A DNA stretch of 64,000 nucleotides from Gemmatimonadota bacterium (GCA_028873815.1 JAPPNN010000083.1:1-64000), one strand, 5' to 3'. Shown: positions 26,065 to 34,586, counted from the stretch's first letter. The notes: generated by a model not told the origin, from the letters alone. Numbers and translations are program-made.

Positions 26065-27309
26065 GTGCGTCGACTGACCTTTCTGGTTGCTTTGCTCCTT
26101 TGCACTCCAAGTGCACTACGTGGTCAGACCGCGTGTTCGACGCCGTGGCGGTTGGAGGAGGTCCTGCGGATCGGATCCTTCGAAAGCACGGACCTCGTTG
26201 CAAGCGTTCTGGATCTCGCGATCGGTCCCGACAGCGCCCTCTACGTCGCTCAGGCCATGGTGCCGGCGGTCACGGTCTTCTCGCTTGATGGTCAAGTGCT
26301 TCGCCGGATCGGTCGTGCGGGCCAGGGGCCCGGTGAGATGCAGCTCGCGACGGTCGCCGTAGGCTGGGTCGCAGATACCCTCTGGATCGCTGACGTCAAC
26401 CGGATCCAGCTGTTCACGAAGGACGAGCGACGGCCGGAACAAATCATCCAGTTCGCGCAGGGCGTGCCCGAGGAGGGGTCGATGTTGACCCCGGGCCGCA
26501 TGCTCGCGGACGGCACTCTGGTTGGCAGGCGTCGCATCACTGATGGGCGGGCCTACTCATCGCGGGGCGAGAACCCCGGACTCGCGTTGCGCCGCTTCTC
26601 ACGATCCGGCGAAGTCCTGGACACGATCGCCACCGTGGAATGGCCGGGTAACGCTGTTGAGAATGAGGTGGACGCCCAGTTGTTCCCCGGCACACACCCC
26701 CTCAGAGACCTCCCACCTCTCGGACTCGGCGAATACCTCACCGCGGTCAAGCCCAACGGCTCTGCCGTCGTACGGATCGGGGAAGTGCATGAAGACGCGA
26801 TGCCACCGACCTTCGACCTTCTGGTGATATCGATCCGCGGAGACACCCTCCTGCGCCGGTCCGTCGAGTACGAACCACGCGAAGTCACCCGTGCGATGGA
26901 ACGCCGGCTGGAGGAGGAGTATGCCGGCTGGAGGGCCGGAGACTACTACCCTTCAGGCCTCCAGCAAACCGAGACGACGCTCGAGCGGAGGCGTCGCGCG
27001 GCCCGCAGAGTTTTTTGGGTTCCGGAATACCTTCCGCCGGTCCGGCAGGTCGTGGCCGGCACGGACGGTACTATCTGGTTGCTTCGAGAGATGCGAGAAG
27101 ACCGCGTCGATGTGTGGGAGGTCTACGATTCGGGCGGAACACTGGAAGGCACAGTAGAGATCGGACAAGGTCGAACTTCGTTCGTGCCCTGGGATCCTCG
27201 TCTCGCGGTTGCTCTCGCGCGTCGCGACGAAGTCTGGGGTGCCACGTACGACGATTACGGCATCCCGTACATTCACCGGTATCTGGTCGATCGGACGTGC
27301 GCGCCTTAG
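26065..27309 (+). CDS. Exported 6-bladed beta-propeller protein
   Basis: 414-aa protein with a signal peptide (LVALLLCTPSALRGQ). The body has NHL/6-bladed propeller features: LDLAIGPDSALYVAQ, VTVFSLDGQVLRRIGRAGQGPGEM and LWIADVNRIQLF. The phrase GRxGQGPGE is common in Gemmatimonadota propeller proteins. The GTG start is chosen for its GGAGG about five bases upstream. Function is unknown; it lies in an accessory stretch. Confidence 0.82.
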   Translation: MRRLTFLVALLLCTPSALRGQTACSTPWRLEEVLRIGSFESTDLVASVLDLAIGPDSALYVAQAMVPAVTVFSLDGQVLRRIGRAGQGPGEMQLATVAVGWVADTLWIADVNRIQLFTKDERRPEQIIQFAQGVPEEGSMLTPGRMLADGTLVGRRRITDGRAYSSRGENPGLALRRFSRSGEVLDTIATVEWPGNAVENEVDAQLFPGTHPLRDLPPLGLGEYLTAVKPNGSAVVRIGEVHEDAMPPTFDLLVISIRGDTLLRRSVEYEPREVTRAMERRLEEEYAGWRAGDYYPSGLQQTETTLERRRRAARRVFWVPEYLPPVRQVVAGTDGTIWLLREMREDRVDVWEVYDSGGTLEGTVEIGQGRTSFVPWDPRLAVALARRDEVWGATYDDYGIPYIHRYLVDRTCAP

Positions 27310-27319
27310 AACACGTGAC

Positions 27320-27871
27320 ATGAACGCTTTCTCCGCAGTCCCGTTTACGCTGAAGCGCAGCTCGGACCTTTGGGATGCGAGTGGTGGCTACGAGTCGACG
27401 ACCGAGACCGCGCACGGCCTCGTGCGTCTGGAAGCGGACCAGCTCGTCATTCAGTGGCGGCTCGCCGTGCAGACCGAGAAGATGGGCGACACCTGGGAGA
27501 CGAGTGAGACGATCGAGCCCGTAAAGGAGATCGTGATCCCGCTGGCCAAGGTGGCGGGCGCGGCGGTGCCTCCTCGCCGCTGGTGGCACATCCTGGCCCC
27601 CAGGCTGGTGATCGCGGCTTCGGACCTGCTGGCGTTCGAGAAGATCGCGGGCGAGCAGGGGCTCAAGCTGAAGCACCCCGCCAAGCTGGTTCTGCGGGTC
27701 AAGCGCGCGGATCGGCTCATTGCCGAGGAGTTCGCGGCGGAGCTGTCGCTGGCCGTGGCGCGCCTGCCGACCGGCCCTGCCGAAAGCGAAAGACTGGCCC
27801 CTCCGGCCCGCCACGCCGTCGCCCCGGGCGAAGTCGATGTTCCCGCCGAATCCCCTTCGGGAAGGACTTGA
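27320..27871 (+). CDS. Unknown protein
   Basis: 183-aa soluble protein that I do not recognise. It has alternating beta-like stretches (GLVRLEADQLVIQWRL, EIVIPLAKVAGAAV) and an acidic/basic C-terminal tail rich in Pro and Ala. It looks like a PH-domain-like beta fold, but that is only an impression. It starts 10 bp after the propeller gene. Its last codon and stop overlap the palindrome upstream of the FitAB pair. Confidence 0.6.
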   Translation: MNAFSAVPFTLKRSSDLWDASGGYESTTETAHGLVRLEADQLVIQWRLAVQTEKMGDTWETSETIEPVKEIVIPLAKVAGAAVPPRRWWHILAPRLVIAASDLLAFEKIAGEQGLKLKHPAKLVLRVKRADRLIAEEFAAELSLAVARLPTGPAESERLAPPARHAVAPGEVDVPAESPSGRT

Positions 27872-27884
27872 TTGCATTGCAATC
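27870..27884. promoter_or_regulatory. 15-bp palindrome, likely FitA operator
   Basis: gattgcattgcaatc is a perfect 7-bp inverted repeat around one base, about 50 bp before the fitA start. Ribbon-helix-helix antitoxins such as FitA repress their own promoter through inverted repeats at this position. Binding is inferred. Confidence 0.45.
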
Positions 27885-27932
27885 ATTCGGTAGCTTCTCC
27901 GCCCGTTTCCGTCCCGCGAGGAGGCACGGCCG

Positions 27933-28178
27933 ATGGCGAGCATCACGATCCGCAATCTTGACGACGACGTAAAGACGCGTCTTCGCGTACGCGCCGCCGA
28001 GCATCACCGTTCGATGGAGGAGGAAGTGCGTATCATCCTGCGCGATGCCGTCACCGGTCGTCGCACTGGTCCGCGAAACCTCGCGACGTTCACCCGCGAG
28101 TGCTTCGCGTCCCTTGGCGGCGTCGAACTCGAACTTCCCCCCCGCGGCCCGATGCGTGCGCCTCCGGATTTCTCCTGA
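27933..28178 (+). CDS. fitA: FitA-type ribbon-helix-helix antitoxin
   Basis: 81-aa antitoxin. The N-terminus MASITIRNLDDDVKTRLRVR is the DNA-binding ribbon-helix-helix, followed by RSMEEEVRIILRDAV. The C-terminal tail (ELPPRGPMRAPPDF) is the part that would block the PIN toxin. It precedes the toxin gene by nine bases, the standard antitoxin-first order. Confidence 0.9.
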   Translation: MASITIRNLDDDVKTRLRVRAAEHHRSMEEEVRIILRDAVTGRRTGPRNLATFTRECFASLGGVELELPPRGPMRAPPDFS

Positions 28179-28187
28179 GCGGCTCTC

Positions 28188-28607
28188 ATGTTCGTAATAG
28201 ATACGAATGTCGCGTCGGAACTGATGCGCACTGAACCGACGGCGGCAGTAGCGGCATGGATTGCTGGGCACGACGCGCAGGACATGTACCTGACGGCCGT
28301 CAGCGAAGCGGAATTGCTCTACGGTGTCGCGATCCTGCCGGCCGGCAAGCGGCGGAACGCGCTCGAGGCTGCCATGACCCGCTGGCTCAATCTTGGCTTC
28401 AGAGAGCGTATCCTTCCGTTCGACAGCGCCGCCGCCCAAGCCTACGCGGAGATCGCCGCCGAACGCCGCCACGCCGGCCGACCGATCGGCGAGGCTGACT
28501 GCCAGATCGCCGCCATATCCCGCACACGCGGAGCCGCACTTGTCACGCGCAACGTGCGGGACTTCGAGGGTACGGGACTGGATGTGATCGATCCCTGGTC
28601 GGGATGA
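28188..28607 (+). CDS. fitB: FitB/VapC-type PIN-domain toxin
   Basis: 139-aa RNase toxin. The PIN acidic residues are visible: D5 in VIDTNVASEL, E in SEAELLYG, and GEADCQIAA followed by LVTRNVRDFEGTG. Length and C-terminus fit FitB closely. It presumably cleaves RNA when the antitoxin is lost. It lies just upstream of the interrupted methyltransferase and outside the integrated element. Confidence 0.92.
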   Translation: MFVIDTNVASELMRTEPTAAVAAWIAGHDAQDMYLTAVSEAELLYGVAILPAGKRRNALEAAMTRWLNLGFRERILPFDSAAAQAYAEIAAERRHAGRPIGEADCQIAAISRTRGAALVTRNVRDFEGTGLDVIDPWSG

Positions 28608-28721
28608 CGGCAGCGCTTTGTTGCAGGTGAGAGGCCGGTGGCCTAGCGTCGTGGGTGACGGCTTTTCGGTCTTGTTGGTGTAGCGCGGGAGACTGCATGT
28701 CTACGTTCGTGATGGTTCGCC

Positions 28722-29197
28722 GTGTCCAGGCAACGGGCACCCAGGCGTGCGGACCTTTCGCAGCACTTCCTCCGGAGCAGGTCGCTTGCGGCTAGCCTGA
28801 TCGCTCAGGCTCCCGTCACACGAAGCGATCTGGTCGTCGAGGTCGGTGCGGGCCGCGGCATCCTCACTCGAGAGCTGGCGCGTCAATGCCGTGAGGTCGT
28901 CGCGGTAGAGTTCGACGGCGCGCTGGCCGAAGCGCTTCGCGCGCGCTTCCGGACTGACAGCCGTATCACGATCGTCCGGTCCGACTTCCTGCGTTTTCGG
29001 CTGCCCGATGTCCCCTACAAGGTCATGGGGAACATCCCGTTCAACCGGACGGCCGCGATCGTCCGGCGACTCGTCCGGTCCGATTCGCCGCCGCAGGACG
29101 CCTGGCTCGTAGTCCAGCGCGAAGCGGCCGAGCGGTTCGCCGGCCGTCCCTGTGCCCGGGAGACGCTGCCCTCGCTGCTGCTCAAGCCGTGGTGGCA
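28722..29197 (+). pseudogene. 5' part of an Erm/KsgA-type rRNA adenine methyltransferase interrupted by an element
   Basis: Encodes residues 1-158 of an rRNA adenine N6-methyltransferase, GTG start. Seen: LSQHFLRSRSLAASL, motif I VVEVGAGRGILTRELARQ, VAVEFD, and the catalytic motif GNIPFN, then RETLPSLLLKPWW. At the 12-bp repeat (29186-29197) the sequence switches to the element, and the frame then runs to a chance stop at 29270. The missing C-terminal part is found in frame at 54686-55001. Joining the two at the repeat gives 263 aa, a normal length. Erm-type enzymes dimethylate 23S rRNA A2058 (macrolide resistance); KsgA modifies 16S rRNA. RETLPSLLLKPW favours Erm. Confidence 0.9.
29186..29197 (+). 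other. Left attachment junction of the outer element (12-bp core)
   Basis: gccgtggtggca occurs here and at 54674-54685, at the two places where the methyltransferase gene breaks off and resumes. It encodes P-W-W-(Q) in both. One copy belongs to the gene and one was created on integration. Confidence 0.85.
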
Positions 29198-29288
29198 AGA
29201 TGCATGGATCTTGCAACTATGTGCAGCCGATGAACTTGGGAGTTTCGGTGGTTCGATTCCCGCCGTTTGATTCCCGCTGTTCGGGATT

Positions 29289-30449
29289 TCAGCCGCGAAC
29301 CCTGTTGCGGCCTTCCAGCGCCGTCCGGAGTTGTCCCGCGTCCGGCCTCTGGTAGCATCTTAGCACCGTCTGGGCATCCTTCCACCCGCCAAGCTCACAG
29401 AGCACCTTGAGCGGAAGGTCCATGAGGTCGCTGGCGAACTTTCGTCTGAGCGAGTGCCAGCCCCTACCGCGCTTCGGCTCCAGTCCCGCGAGCGTCTCGG
29501 CCTGCTTCCACCACAGGTGGGCGGCCGCGCGGCCCATGCACCGCGTGGCATCCCTCGACGCAGTAAGCACCAAGGCATTCCCGCTCCGATCGCTCATCCT
29601 ACGTGCCTCCTTCAGCGCAGCGACCGCCTCCTCGGTCAGCGGCGTGACGTGTTCGTGGCCGGTCTTCTCGTGCTCCGCCCGCCACCGAACCTCGCGACCC
29701 TCGAAGTCGATGTCGCTCCACCGAAGATGGCGGATGGCCCCGATCCGGTGGCCGGTCTCGTGCGCGAGCACGAGCGCGACGCGGAACCTCCACCCCACCC
29801 GCCACGATGCCTTCAGCATCGCTTGGTACTCGTCCTCCGTGAGAACGACCCGGGCGGGGTTCTTCTCCGTGGGCTTTGTGAGGCCCTTGAGCGGGTTCCT
29901 GTCGAGGAGGCGGCGGCCCTGCTCGTCCCTCGACCTCTCGGCCCAATTCAGAACCGCCATCAGGAACTTGAGGTCGTACTCGACGGTGCGGTTGCCCACG
30001 GGCTTACCCGACGGACCGGCCTTCCCCGCCCGCCGCGCTTGGATGAAGCGATCCCAATCGCGCTGGGAGAGTGTCTCCGGCCTTCGGTCCCGACCGAAGA
30101 AGTCGAGGAACATCGCCATCGCGACACGGTCGCGCTGCCCAGACTTCCGTCCCTTCGTGGGCGTCACTTCCTCGCCGTAGATTTCAAAAAGCGTTCCCAG
30201 GGTGAGCGGCTCGGGCTCGGCTTCCGCGTTGCCGTTCAGATCCGGGCTTGCGAACCCGGCGGCGAACTCGTCCGCCTGCTTCTTCGCTCGGGTCCAGTCC
30301 CGATGCCCGAGCGACCGGGTGAGCCTGCGCCCGTTCTCGCGCCACTCCAACTGGAACAGGCCGGTCTTGGGATCGGGGAACACCCTCACCCGGTTCCGGC
30401 CCCACTCGCCGGCGCCGTAGCTCCGGCGGCTTCGTTTCGTGCGTGCCAT
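29289..30449 (-). CDS. Tyrosine recombinase of the outer element, 386 aa
   Basis: Integrase with the catalytic set R (GHRIGAIR), K (EKTGHEH), H and R (WHSLRRKF), W (GGWKDAQ) and Y (RCYQR) at the same spacing as the integrases at 71 and 31202. The start is the ATG of MARTKRSRRSYG. A much longer upstream open frame is not needed and is not shared by the sister genes. The stop lies about 90 bp from the left junction, as expected for an integrase next to its attachment site. A frame ending QIVQSIESRGIE runs to this start. Confidence 0.95.
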   Translation of the reverse strand: MARTKRSRRSYGAGEWGRNRVRVFPDPKTGLFQLEWRENGRRLTRSLGHRDWTRAKKQADEFAAGFASPDLNGNAEAEPEPLTLGTLFEIYGEEVTPTKGRKSGQRDRVAMAMFLDFFGRDRRPETLSQRDWDRFIQARRAGKAGPSGKPVGNRTVEYDLKFLMAVLNWAERSRDEQGRRLLDRNPLKGLTKPTEKNPARVVLTEDEYQAMLKASWRVGWRFRVALVLAHETGHRIGAIRHLRWSDIDFEGREVRWRAEHEKTGHEHVTPLTEEAVAALKEARRMSDRSGNALVLTASRDATRCMGRAAAHLWWKQAETLAGLEPKRGRGWHSLRRKFASDLMDLPLKVLCELGGWKDAQTVLRCYQRPDAGQLRTALEGRNRVRG

Positions 30450-30692
30450 CGTTCGATTCCTCTCGATTCGATGGACTGCACGATCTGCGCGTTTGAAACC
30501 TCGCGCAGGGTGGGCTCGTCGTCCAGAGTTGGGCGCTCGGGCCGGCGTTGGTGCGGGCGCGCCACGGGGCGCTGGTTTCTGCGGTGTGTGGAGGAGCCAG
30601 ATGTGTAAACGCTTCACGTTTACTCTGGTCGGGGGATGCCCCCGAGCCCCCTGAACGACACTTCCGCGCGCCACCAAGGGAGGCTGCCCGAC
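30450..30692. other. Divergent region between integrase and mobC
   Basis: About 240 bp. The minus strand holds a degenerate copy of the 55-aa frame found at 32362-32529 (shared ending QIVQSIESRGIE, preceded by PTLDDEPTLREVSNA). It has no clear ATG. The promoter for mobC should lie here but no convincing hexamers stand out. Confidence 0.5.
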
Positions 30693-31037
30693 ATGCCCCG
30701 TCCCCGGAAGCCCGAGGCCGAACTTCGCAGCCGCACGATCGGCGTCCGCGTCAACACCGCGGAGGCCGCGGAGATCGCCGAGCGGGCCGGAGCGGCCCGC
30801 ATGACGACGGGCGGCTACATGCGCCGCAGGGCGCTGGGGCAGCCGGTCCGCGAGGCGGCCGTTCTCCGTCTCGGCGCGGCCGAGCGGGTCGAGCTTCACC
30901 GGATCGGCGTCAATCTAAACCAGATCGCCCGCGCCCTGAACTCCGGGGCTTCCGCACCGGCCGGAACGCTGGAGGCGGTCGAGCGGGTGGGCGAGCTTGC
31001 GGCAGGGCTGCTGAGCGGGGAGGCGCTGGACCTTTGA
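30693..31037 (+). CDS. mobC: MobC-type relaxosome accessory protein
   Basis: 114-aa protein matching the mobilization MobC family. It has a basic start (MPRPRKPEAELRSRTIGVRV), a ribbon-helix-helix-like segment with MTTGGYMRRRALGQPV, and the signature ELHRIGVNLNQIARALNSG. MobC proteins help the relaxase nick oriT. The ATG at 30693 is chosen because GGGAGG lies eight bases upstream; the earlier ATG at 30636 has none. Its stop overlaps the TTG start of the relaxase gene. Confidence 0.9.
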   Translation: MPRPRKPEAELRSRTIGVRVNTAEAAEIAERAGAARMTTGGYMRRRALGQPVREAAVLRLGAAERVELHRIGVNLNQIARALNSGASAPAGTLEAVERVGELAAGLLSGEALDL

Positions 31038-31108
31038 TCCCGAAGATCAACGGACTGGGCCGGTCGTTCGCCGGAGTCGCGGCGTACTGTCTGCACGACG
31101 CCCCGGAG
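31034..31108 (+). pseudogene. 5' end of the relaxase gene, cut by the inner element
   Basis: Encodes the first 25 residues, TTG start then IPKINGLGRSFAGVAAYCLHD, the typical N-terminus of VirD2/MobA-like relaxases of the type that follow MobC. At the 10-bp repeat (31099-31108) the sequence leaves the relaxase and enters the inner element. The rest of the gene lies in frame at 41743-42879. The 5' and 3' parts rejoin to a 403-aa protein. Confidence 0.9.
31099..31108 (+). other. Left attachment junction of the inner element (10-bp core)
   Basis: cgccccggag is present here and at 41733-41742, exactly where the relaxase frame stops and resumes. Joining at the repeat keeps the frame (L-H-D-A-P-E-P-D-D-R). 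Confidence 0.85.
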
Positions 31109-31201
31109 ACAGGTTGCAGTTGGATTACAACTGATTGCACCCGTTGATCTTGTGGGTTTCAGGGGCCGGGGTCCCGCCGAATGATTCCCGCTGTCTGGAT
31201 T

Positions 31202-32362
31202 TCAGCCGCGAGTCCTCGGGCGGGCTTCCAGGGCCGTCCGGAGCTGTCCGGCGTCCGGCCTCTGGTAACACCTGAGCACTGTCTGGGGGTCCTTCCAGCC
31301 GCCAAGCTCGCAGAGCACCTTGAGCGGCGTGTCCATCAGGTCGCTGGCGAACTTCCGCCTCAGCGAGTGCCAGCCTCGCCGCAGCTTCGGCTCCAGCCCC
31401 GCGAGCGCCTGGGCCTTCTTCCACCACCGGAACGCGTGAACGTCGCTCATGCACCGCCCGGCATCGCCCGGGGAGGGCAGCACCGGGGCGGTTCCGCTCC
31501 CGGCGCTCAGCCTCCGCGCCTCCTCCAAGGCGGCGAGGGCCTCGTCGGTCAGCGGAGTGACGTGCTCGTGGCCCGTCTTCTCGTGTTCCGCCCGCCACCG
31601 CACCTCACGGCCCTCGAAGTCGACATCCGGCCACCTCAGGTTGCGGATGGCCCCGATTCGGTGCCCGGTCTCATGGGCGAGCACGAACGCGACATGGAAA
31701 CGCCAATCCACCTGCTGGGACACCCCGAGCATCGCCTGATACTCCTCCTCGGAGAGAACGACACGGGTGGGGTTCTTCTCCTTCGGCGTCCTCATGCCCC
31801 TCAGAGGGTTCGAGCCGAGAAGGAGCCTCCCCTCCTCGTCTCTGGACTTGGTCGCCCAGTTGAGCACCGCGAGCAGGAACTTCAGGTCCAACTCGATGGT
31901 CCGGTTGGACACCGGCTTCCCGCTCGGTCCGATCCTTCCCGCCCGGCGCTCCCGGATGAAGCGGTCCCAGTCCCTTTGCGACAGGGTCTCGGGTCTCCGG
32001 TCCCGACCGAGTAGGTCGAGGAACATCCCCGTCGCGATCCTGTCCCGGTGCTGGACCCGCCTCGTCTTGGTGGGCGTCACCTCCTCACCGTAGATGTCAA
32101 AGAGCATCTCCAGGGTGAGCGGCTCCGGCTCGGCTTCCGCCTTGCCGTTCAGGTCCGGGTCGGCGAACCCGGCGGCGAACTCGTCCGCCTGCCGTTTCGC
32201 CCTCGCCCAGTCGCGGTGTCCGAGCGACCGGGTGAGCCTTCGCCCGTTCTCGCGCCACTCAATCTGGAAGTTGCCGGTCTTCGGGTCCGGGAAGATCCTG
32301 ACCCGGTTCCGGCCCCATTCGCCGGCGCCGTACGAGCGCCGACTTCGTTTCGTGCGTGCCAT
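31202..32362 (-). CDS. Tyrosine recombinase of the inner element, 386 aa
   Basis: Third member of the integrase set, same length, with R (GHRIGAIR), K (EKTGHEH), HSLRR, GGWKDPQ and RCYQR. It is closest to the outer element's enzyme. The ATG of MARTKR at 32362 shares its first base with the stop (TGATG) of the 55-aa gene, so it is translated with the coupling-protein operon. A second ATG one codon earlier is possible. The stop lies about 95 bp from the left junction. Confidence 0.95.
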   Translation of the reverse strand: MARTKRSRRSYGAGEWGRNRVRIFPDPKTGNFQIEWRENGRRLTRSLGHRDWARAKRQADEFAAGFADPDLNGKAEAEPEPLTLEMLFDIYGEEVTPTKTRRVQHRDRIATGMFLDLLGRDRRPETLSQRDWDRFIRERRAGRIGPSGKPVSNRTIELDLKFLLAVLNWATKSRDEEGRLLLGSNPLRGMRTPKEKNPTRVVLSEEEYQAMLGVSQQVDWRFHVAFVLAHETGHRIGAIRNLRWPDVDFEGREVRWRAEHEKTGHEHVTPLTDEALAALEEARRLSAGSGTAPVLPSPGDAGRCMSDVHAFRWWKKAQALAGLEPKLRRGWHSLRRKFASDLMDTPLKVLCELGGWKDPQTVLRCYQRPDAGQLRTALEARPRTRG

Positions 32363-32529
32363 CATTCGATTCCTCTCTCGAAGATGGACTGCACGATCTG
32401 CGCACCTGTAATCTCGCGGGTGCGAGGCGTACGGTCCAGTGACGGATCGTCCGGCGCGGCGGGCTTGGCCTTCCGCCAAGCCACGGACAGGATCTCGACG
32501 GATGCCCGGCCGGTCGGACCCCGCTTCAT
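32362..32529 (-). CDS. 55-aa protein coupled to the integrase (possible recombination accessory)
   Basis: A small protein that I do not recognise. It starts at an ATG overlapping the coupling-protein stop (ATGA) and stops in TGATG overlapping the integrase start, so both junctions suggest coupled translation. Its C-terminus AQIVQSIFERGIE is conserved directly upstream of the other two integrases (QIVQSIESRGIE before 30449 and QSIIQRGME before 71). The context suggests a directionality or accessory factor, but this is inference. Confidence 0.6.
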   Translation of the reverse strand: MKRGPTGRASVEILSVAWRKAKPAAPDDPSLDRTPRTREITGAQIVQSIFERGIE

Positions 32530-34553
32530 ATCCGGCCCTCCTTCCGCAGCCGCCAGTAGCCCTTGTCCCCCGGCAGGTAGTGGGGCTTGAGGTAGACGCG
32601 GGTGGCCGGGAGCGACTTGACGCCGTCGTAGGGGAGGCAGACGGCTTGATAGTTGTCGAGCAGCGTAAACTCGCGGGGGGTGAACACGGGCTGCATGCTC
32701 CGCTGGAACGACTTGCTCGCGCCGATGGTGCCGCGTCCGCCTCCGGCGCGGCCGGACAGCAGCGAGAACTCGGGCCTGCCCGTGGTCTCGGTGAACGTGT
32801 AGGACGGCTGGGTCTTCATCACGGAGCCGCACATCTCGGACGCGATCCGTGCGGACGACTCGTCGGACAGCGACAGGAAGATCCGGGTGCGGAGCGTCTG
32901 GACGAGCGTGCGCCACGCCTCTCCCGAGGGAAGCACGGAGCGGAGCGAGGAGAGCGACTGCGTGGCGACGATGGGAATGCAGCGGCACTGCCGGGTCAGC
33001 GCGAACGCCTTCTCGTCGCCGGAAGGATCGTCCTGTCCAACGGTCGCGAAGGCCTGGTACTCGTCGCAGATGAACACGGCGGGCCGCATGTGACGCTCGG
33101 GACGGCGGGCGGCCTCCGCCGGACGCCGGAGCAGCGCCTGCATCCAAGCGTTCTTGAGCAGAACGCCGATGGCGCGGGCGAGCGCCGGATTCGCCCCGGC
33201 GGGCATGTTGAGCGCCAGCACCTTGCCGTCCTCGATGAGTTCGGCGAGCGGGGGCAGTCTGCGGCGGAGCCCCGGCAAGGGCGGGACGGCGGCATCGTTC
33301 CGGTCCCGGTCGGGGTCATCCGGCTTCGCGGCGTCGGGCGGCGGGGGACAGAACACTCCGGCGACGTCCGGCTGGTCGAACAGGGAGAGGAACACGCTGA
33401 TCCCCTCGACGATCGAGGTGCGCAGCTTCGCGTCCAGCGCCATCCAGTCCTTCCGGTACCACCGCTCGACGGCCTCGACCTGCTCGCGGAACTCGCCGCC
33501 CCCGCCGGTCCCGTCCGCTTCCGTAGTGAACTCGATCTTTCGTTCGGCGAGCCGTTTCCGAAGCTTGGCGTCGAGCCGGCATGCCGACTTGGCCGCGCCG
33601 GGGACCGGCTTCCAGGCCCAGCCTCCGAGTGCTTCCTTGTGCTCGGCGAGGTCCGCGTTGGCGATCACGGCGCGCTGCGGACACACCCGGTCGGCCATCG
33701 CCTTGACCTCCCCGATCTTGTCGGCGAACAACTCCGCGTCCACGGTGCAGCGGTAGATGTCCCGCAGCGTCACCCAGCCGCCCGGCAGGAGCCGGTGAAG
33801 CTCGATGATCCACCGCACGAGGTTTGTGTACGCCTGTTGCCAGAACGGTTCGCGGGACTTGCCGAAGAGTTGGTTGATGAGGGAGGCCACGCCGTAGGCC
33901 AGCGAGTAGGAGTCGAGGAGCGGATCGTCGAGCGGGTTCCACTGCCACGAGCCGCCGAGTCCGATTTCGAGGTAGTCGTCGCTGCGCCCGGCATCGTCGA
34001 GGATGCTCCGGACCTGATGGCAGAAGTCCCCTTTGACTTCGAGCACGAGCGCGCCCGCGCGGCGCTTCGGATCGTCGGCCCGCCAGTGAAGCAGCTGGCG
34101 GGCGAACGGGTACATGCAGGCGGTGGTCTTGCCGGTGCCGACGGCCCCGACGACGAGCACGCCGGTGTAGAGCCCCTTCTCGGGAACGACGAGCCACGAC
34201 GGCCTCTCGCTCGGGCGCGGAACGGTGGGATGGTGGAGCTCGCCGACGACGAGCGAGGGTGCGTCGTCGTTCGGCGAGGCGGGCCACCTGGGCAGCCTGC
34301 CCCGGCGGACGATCCGCACGAGCGGCTGGAACCAGACCCTCCAGACCGCGAGGCAGAGGTTTCCGGCGAGGATGACGGCCGCGGCGGGAGCCGCGTGGTA
34401 CCAGACGCGGATCGCCGTGTGGATGCCCGGATCGTTGTGGGCGATCAGGTCGAGGTAGGGGTTCTCGCCCAAACCGGGGAACGGGGCGCCGATGGCGCGT
34501 CCGGCCGCCGCGCCGACAGCCGAGCCGATGATGACGAGCGTGCTGAGCTTCAT
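32526..34553 (-). CDS. Type IV coupling protein (VirD4/TraG family)
   Basis: 675-aa ATPase that would hand relaxase-bound DNA to a conjugation channel. Two hydrophobic segments occur in the first 75 residues (about 3-22 and 55-75). Walker A is GAVGTGKTT at 136-144, Walker B lies around VFICDEYQAF, and VATQSLSSLR follows. The ending and the next two genes overlap in a chain to the integrase. No channel genes are in the window, so the element would be mobilizable rather than self-transmissible. Members without a relaxase gene nearby are unusual. Confidence 0.92.
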   Translation of the reverse strand: MKLSTLVIIGSAVGAAAGRAIGAPFPGLGENPYLDLIAHNDPGIHTAIRVWYHAAPAAAVILAGNLCLAVWRVWFQPLVRIVRRGRLPRWPASPNDDAPSLVVGELHHPTVPRPSERPSWLVVPEKGLYTGVLVVGAVGTGKTTACMYPFARQLLHWRADDPKRRAGALVLEVKGDFCHQVRSILDDAGRSDDYLEIGLGGSWQWNPLDDPLLDSYSLAYGVASLINQLFGKSREPFWQQAYTNLVRWIIELHRLLPGGWVTLRDIYRCTVDAELFADKIGEVKAMADRVCPQRAVIANADLAEHKEALGGWAWKPVPGAAKSACRLDAKLRKRLAERKIEFTTEADGTGGGGEFREQVEAVERWYRKDWMALDAKLRTSIVEGISVFLSLFDQPDVAGVFCPPPPDAAKPDDPDRDRNDAAVPPLPGLRRRLPPLAELIEDGKVLALNMPAGANPALARAIGVLLKNAWMQALLRRPAEAARRPERHMRPAVFICDEYQAFATVGQDDPSGDEKAFALTRQCRCIPIVATQSLSSLRSVLPSGEAWRTLVQTLRTRIFLSLSDESSARIASEMCGSVMKTQPSYTFTETTGRPEFSLLSGRAGGGRGTIGASKSFQRSMQPVFTPREFTLLDNYQAVCLPYDGVKSLPATRVYLKPHYLPGDKGYWRLRKEGRI

Positions 34554-34586
34554 CGGTATTTCAACCTTCCCGTAGGGATTGATGGT

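Noticed and set aside
29235..29252. tRNA-like T-arm sequence (ggttcgattcccgcc) at the left end of the outer element
   Set aside because: No matching acceptor, D or anticodon arms can be drawn around it, and the equivalent end of the inner element lacks it. The target gene is clearly a protein gene.
30449..30899. Long N-terminal extension of the outer integrase
   Set aside because: It crosses the mobC gene and promoter region and is absent from the two sister integrases, which all begin MARTKR.
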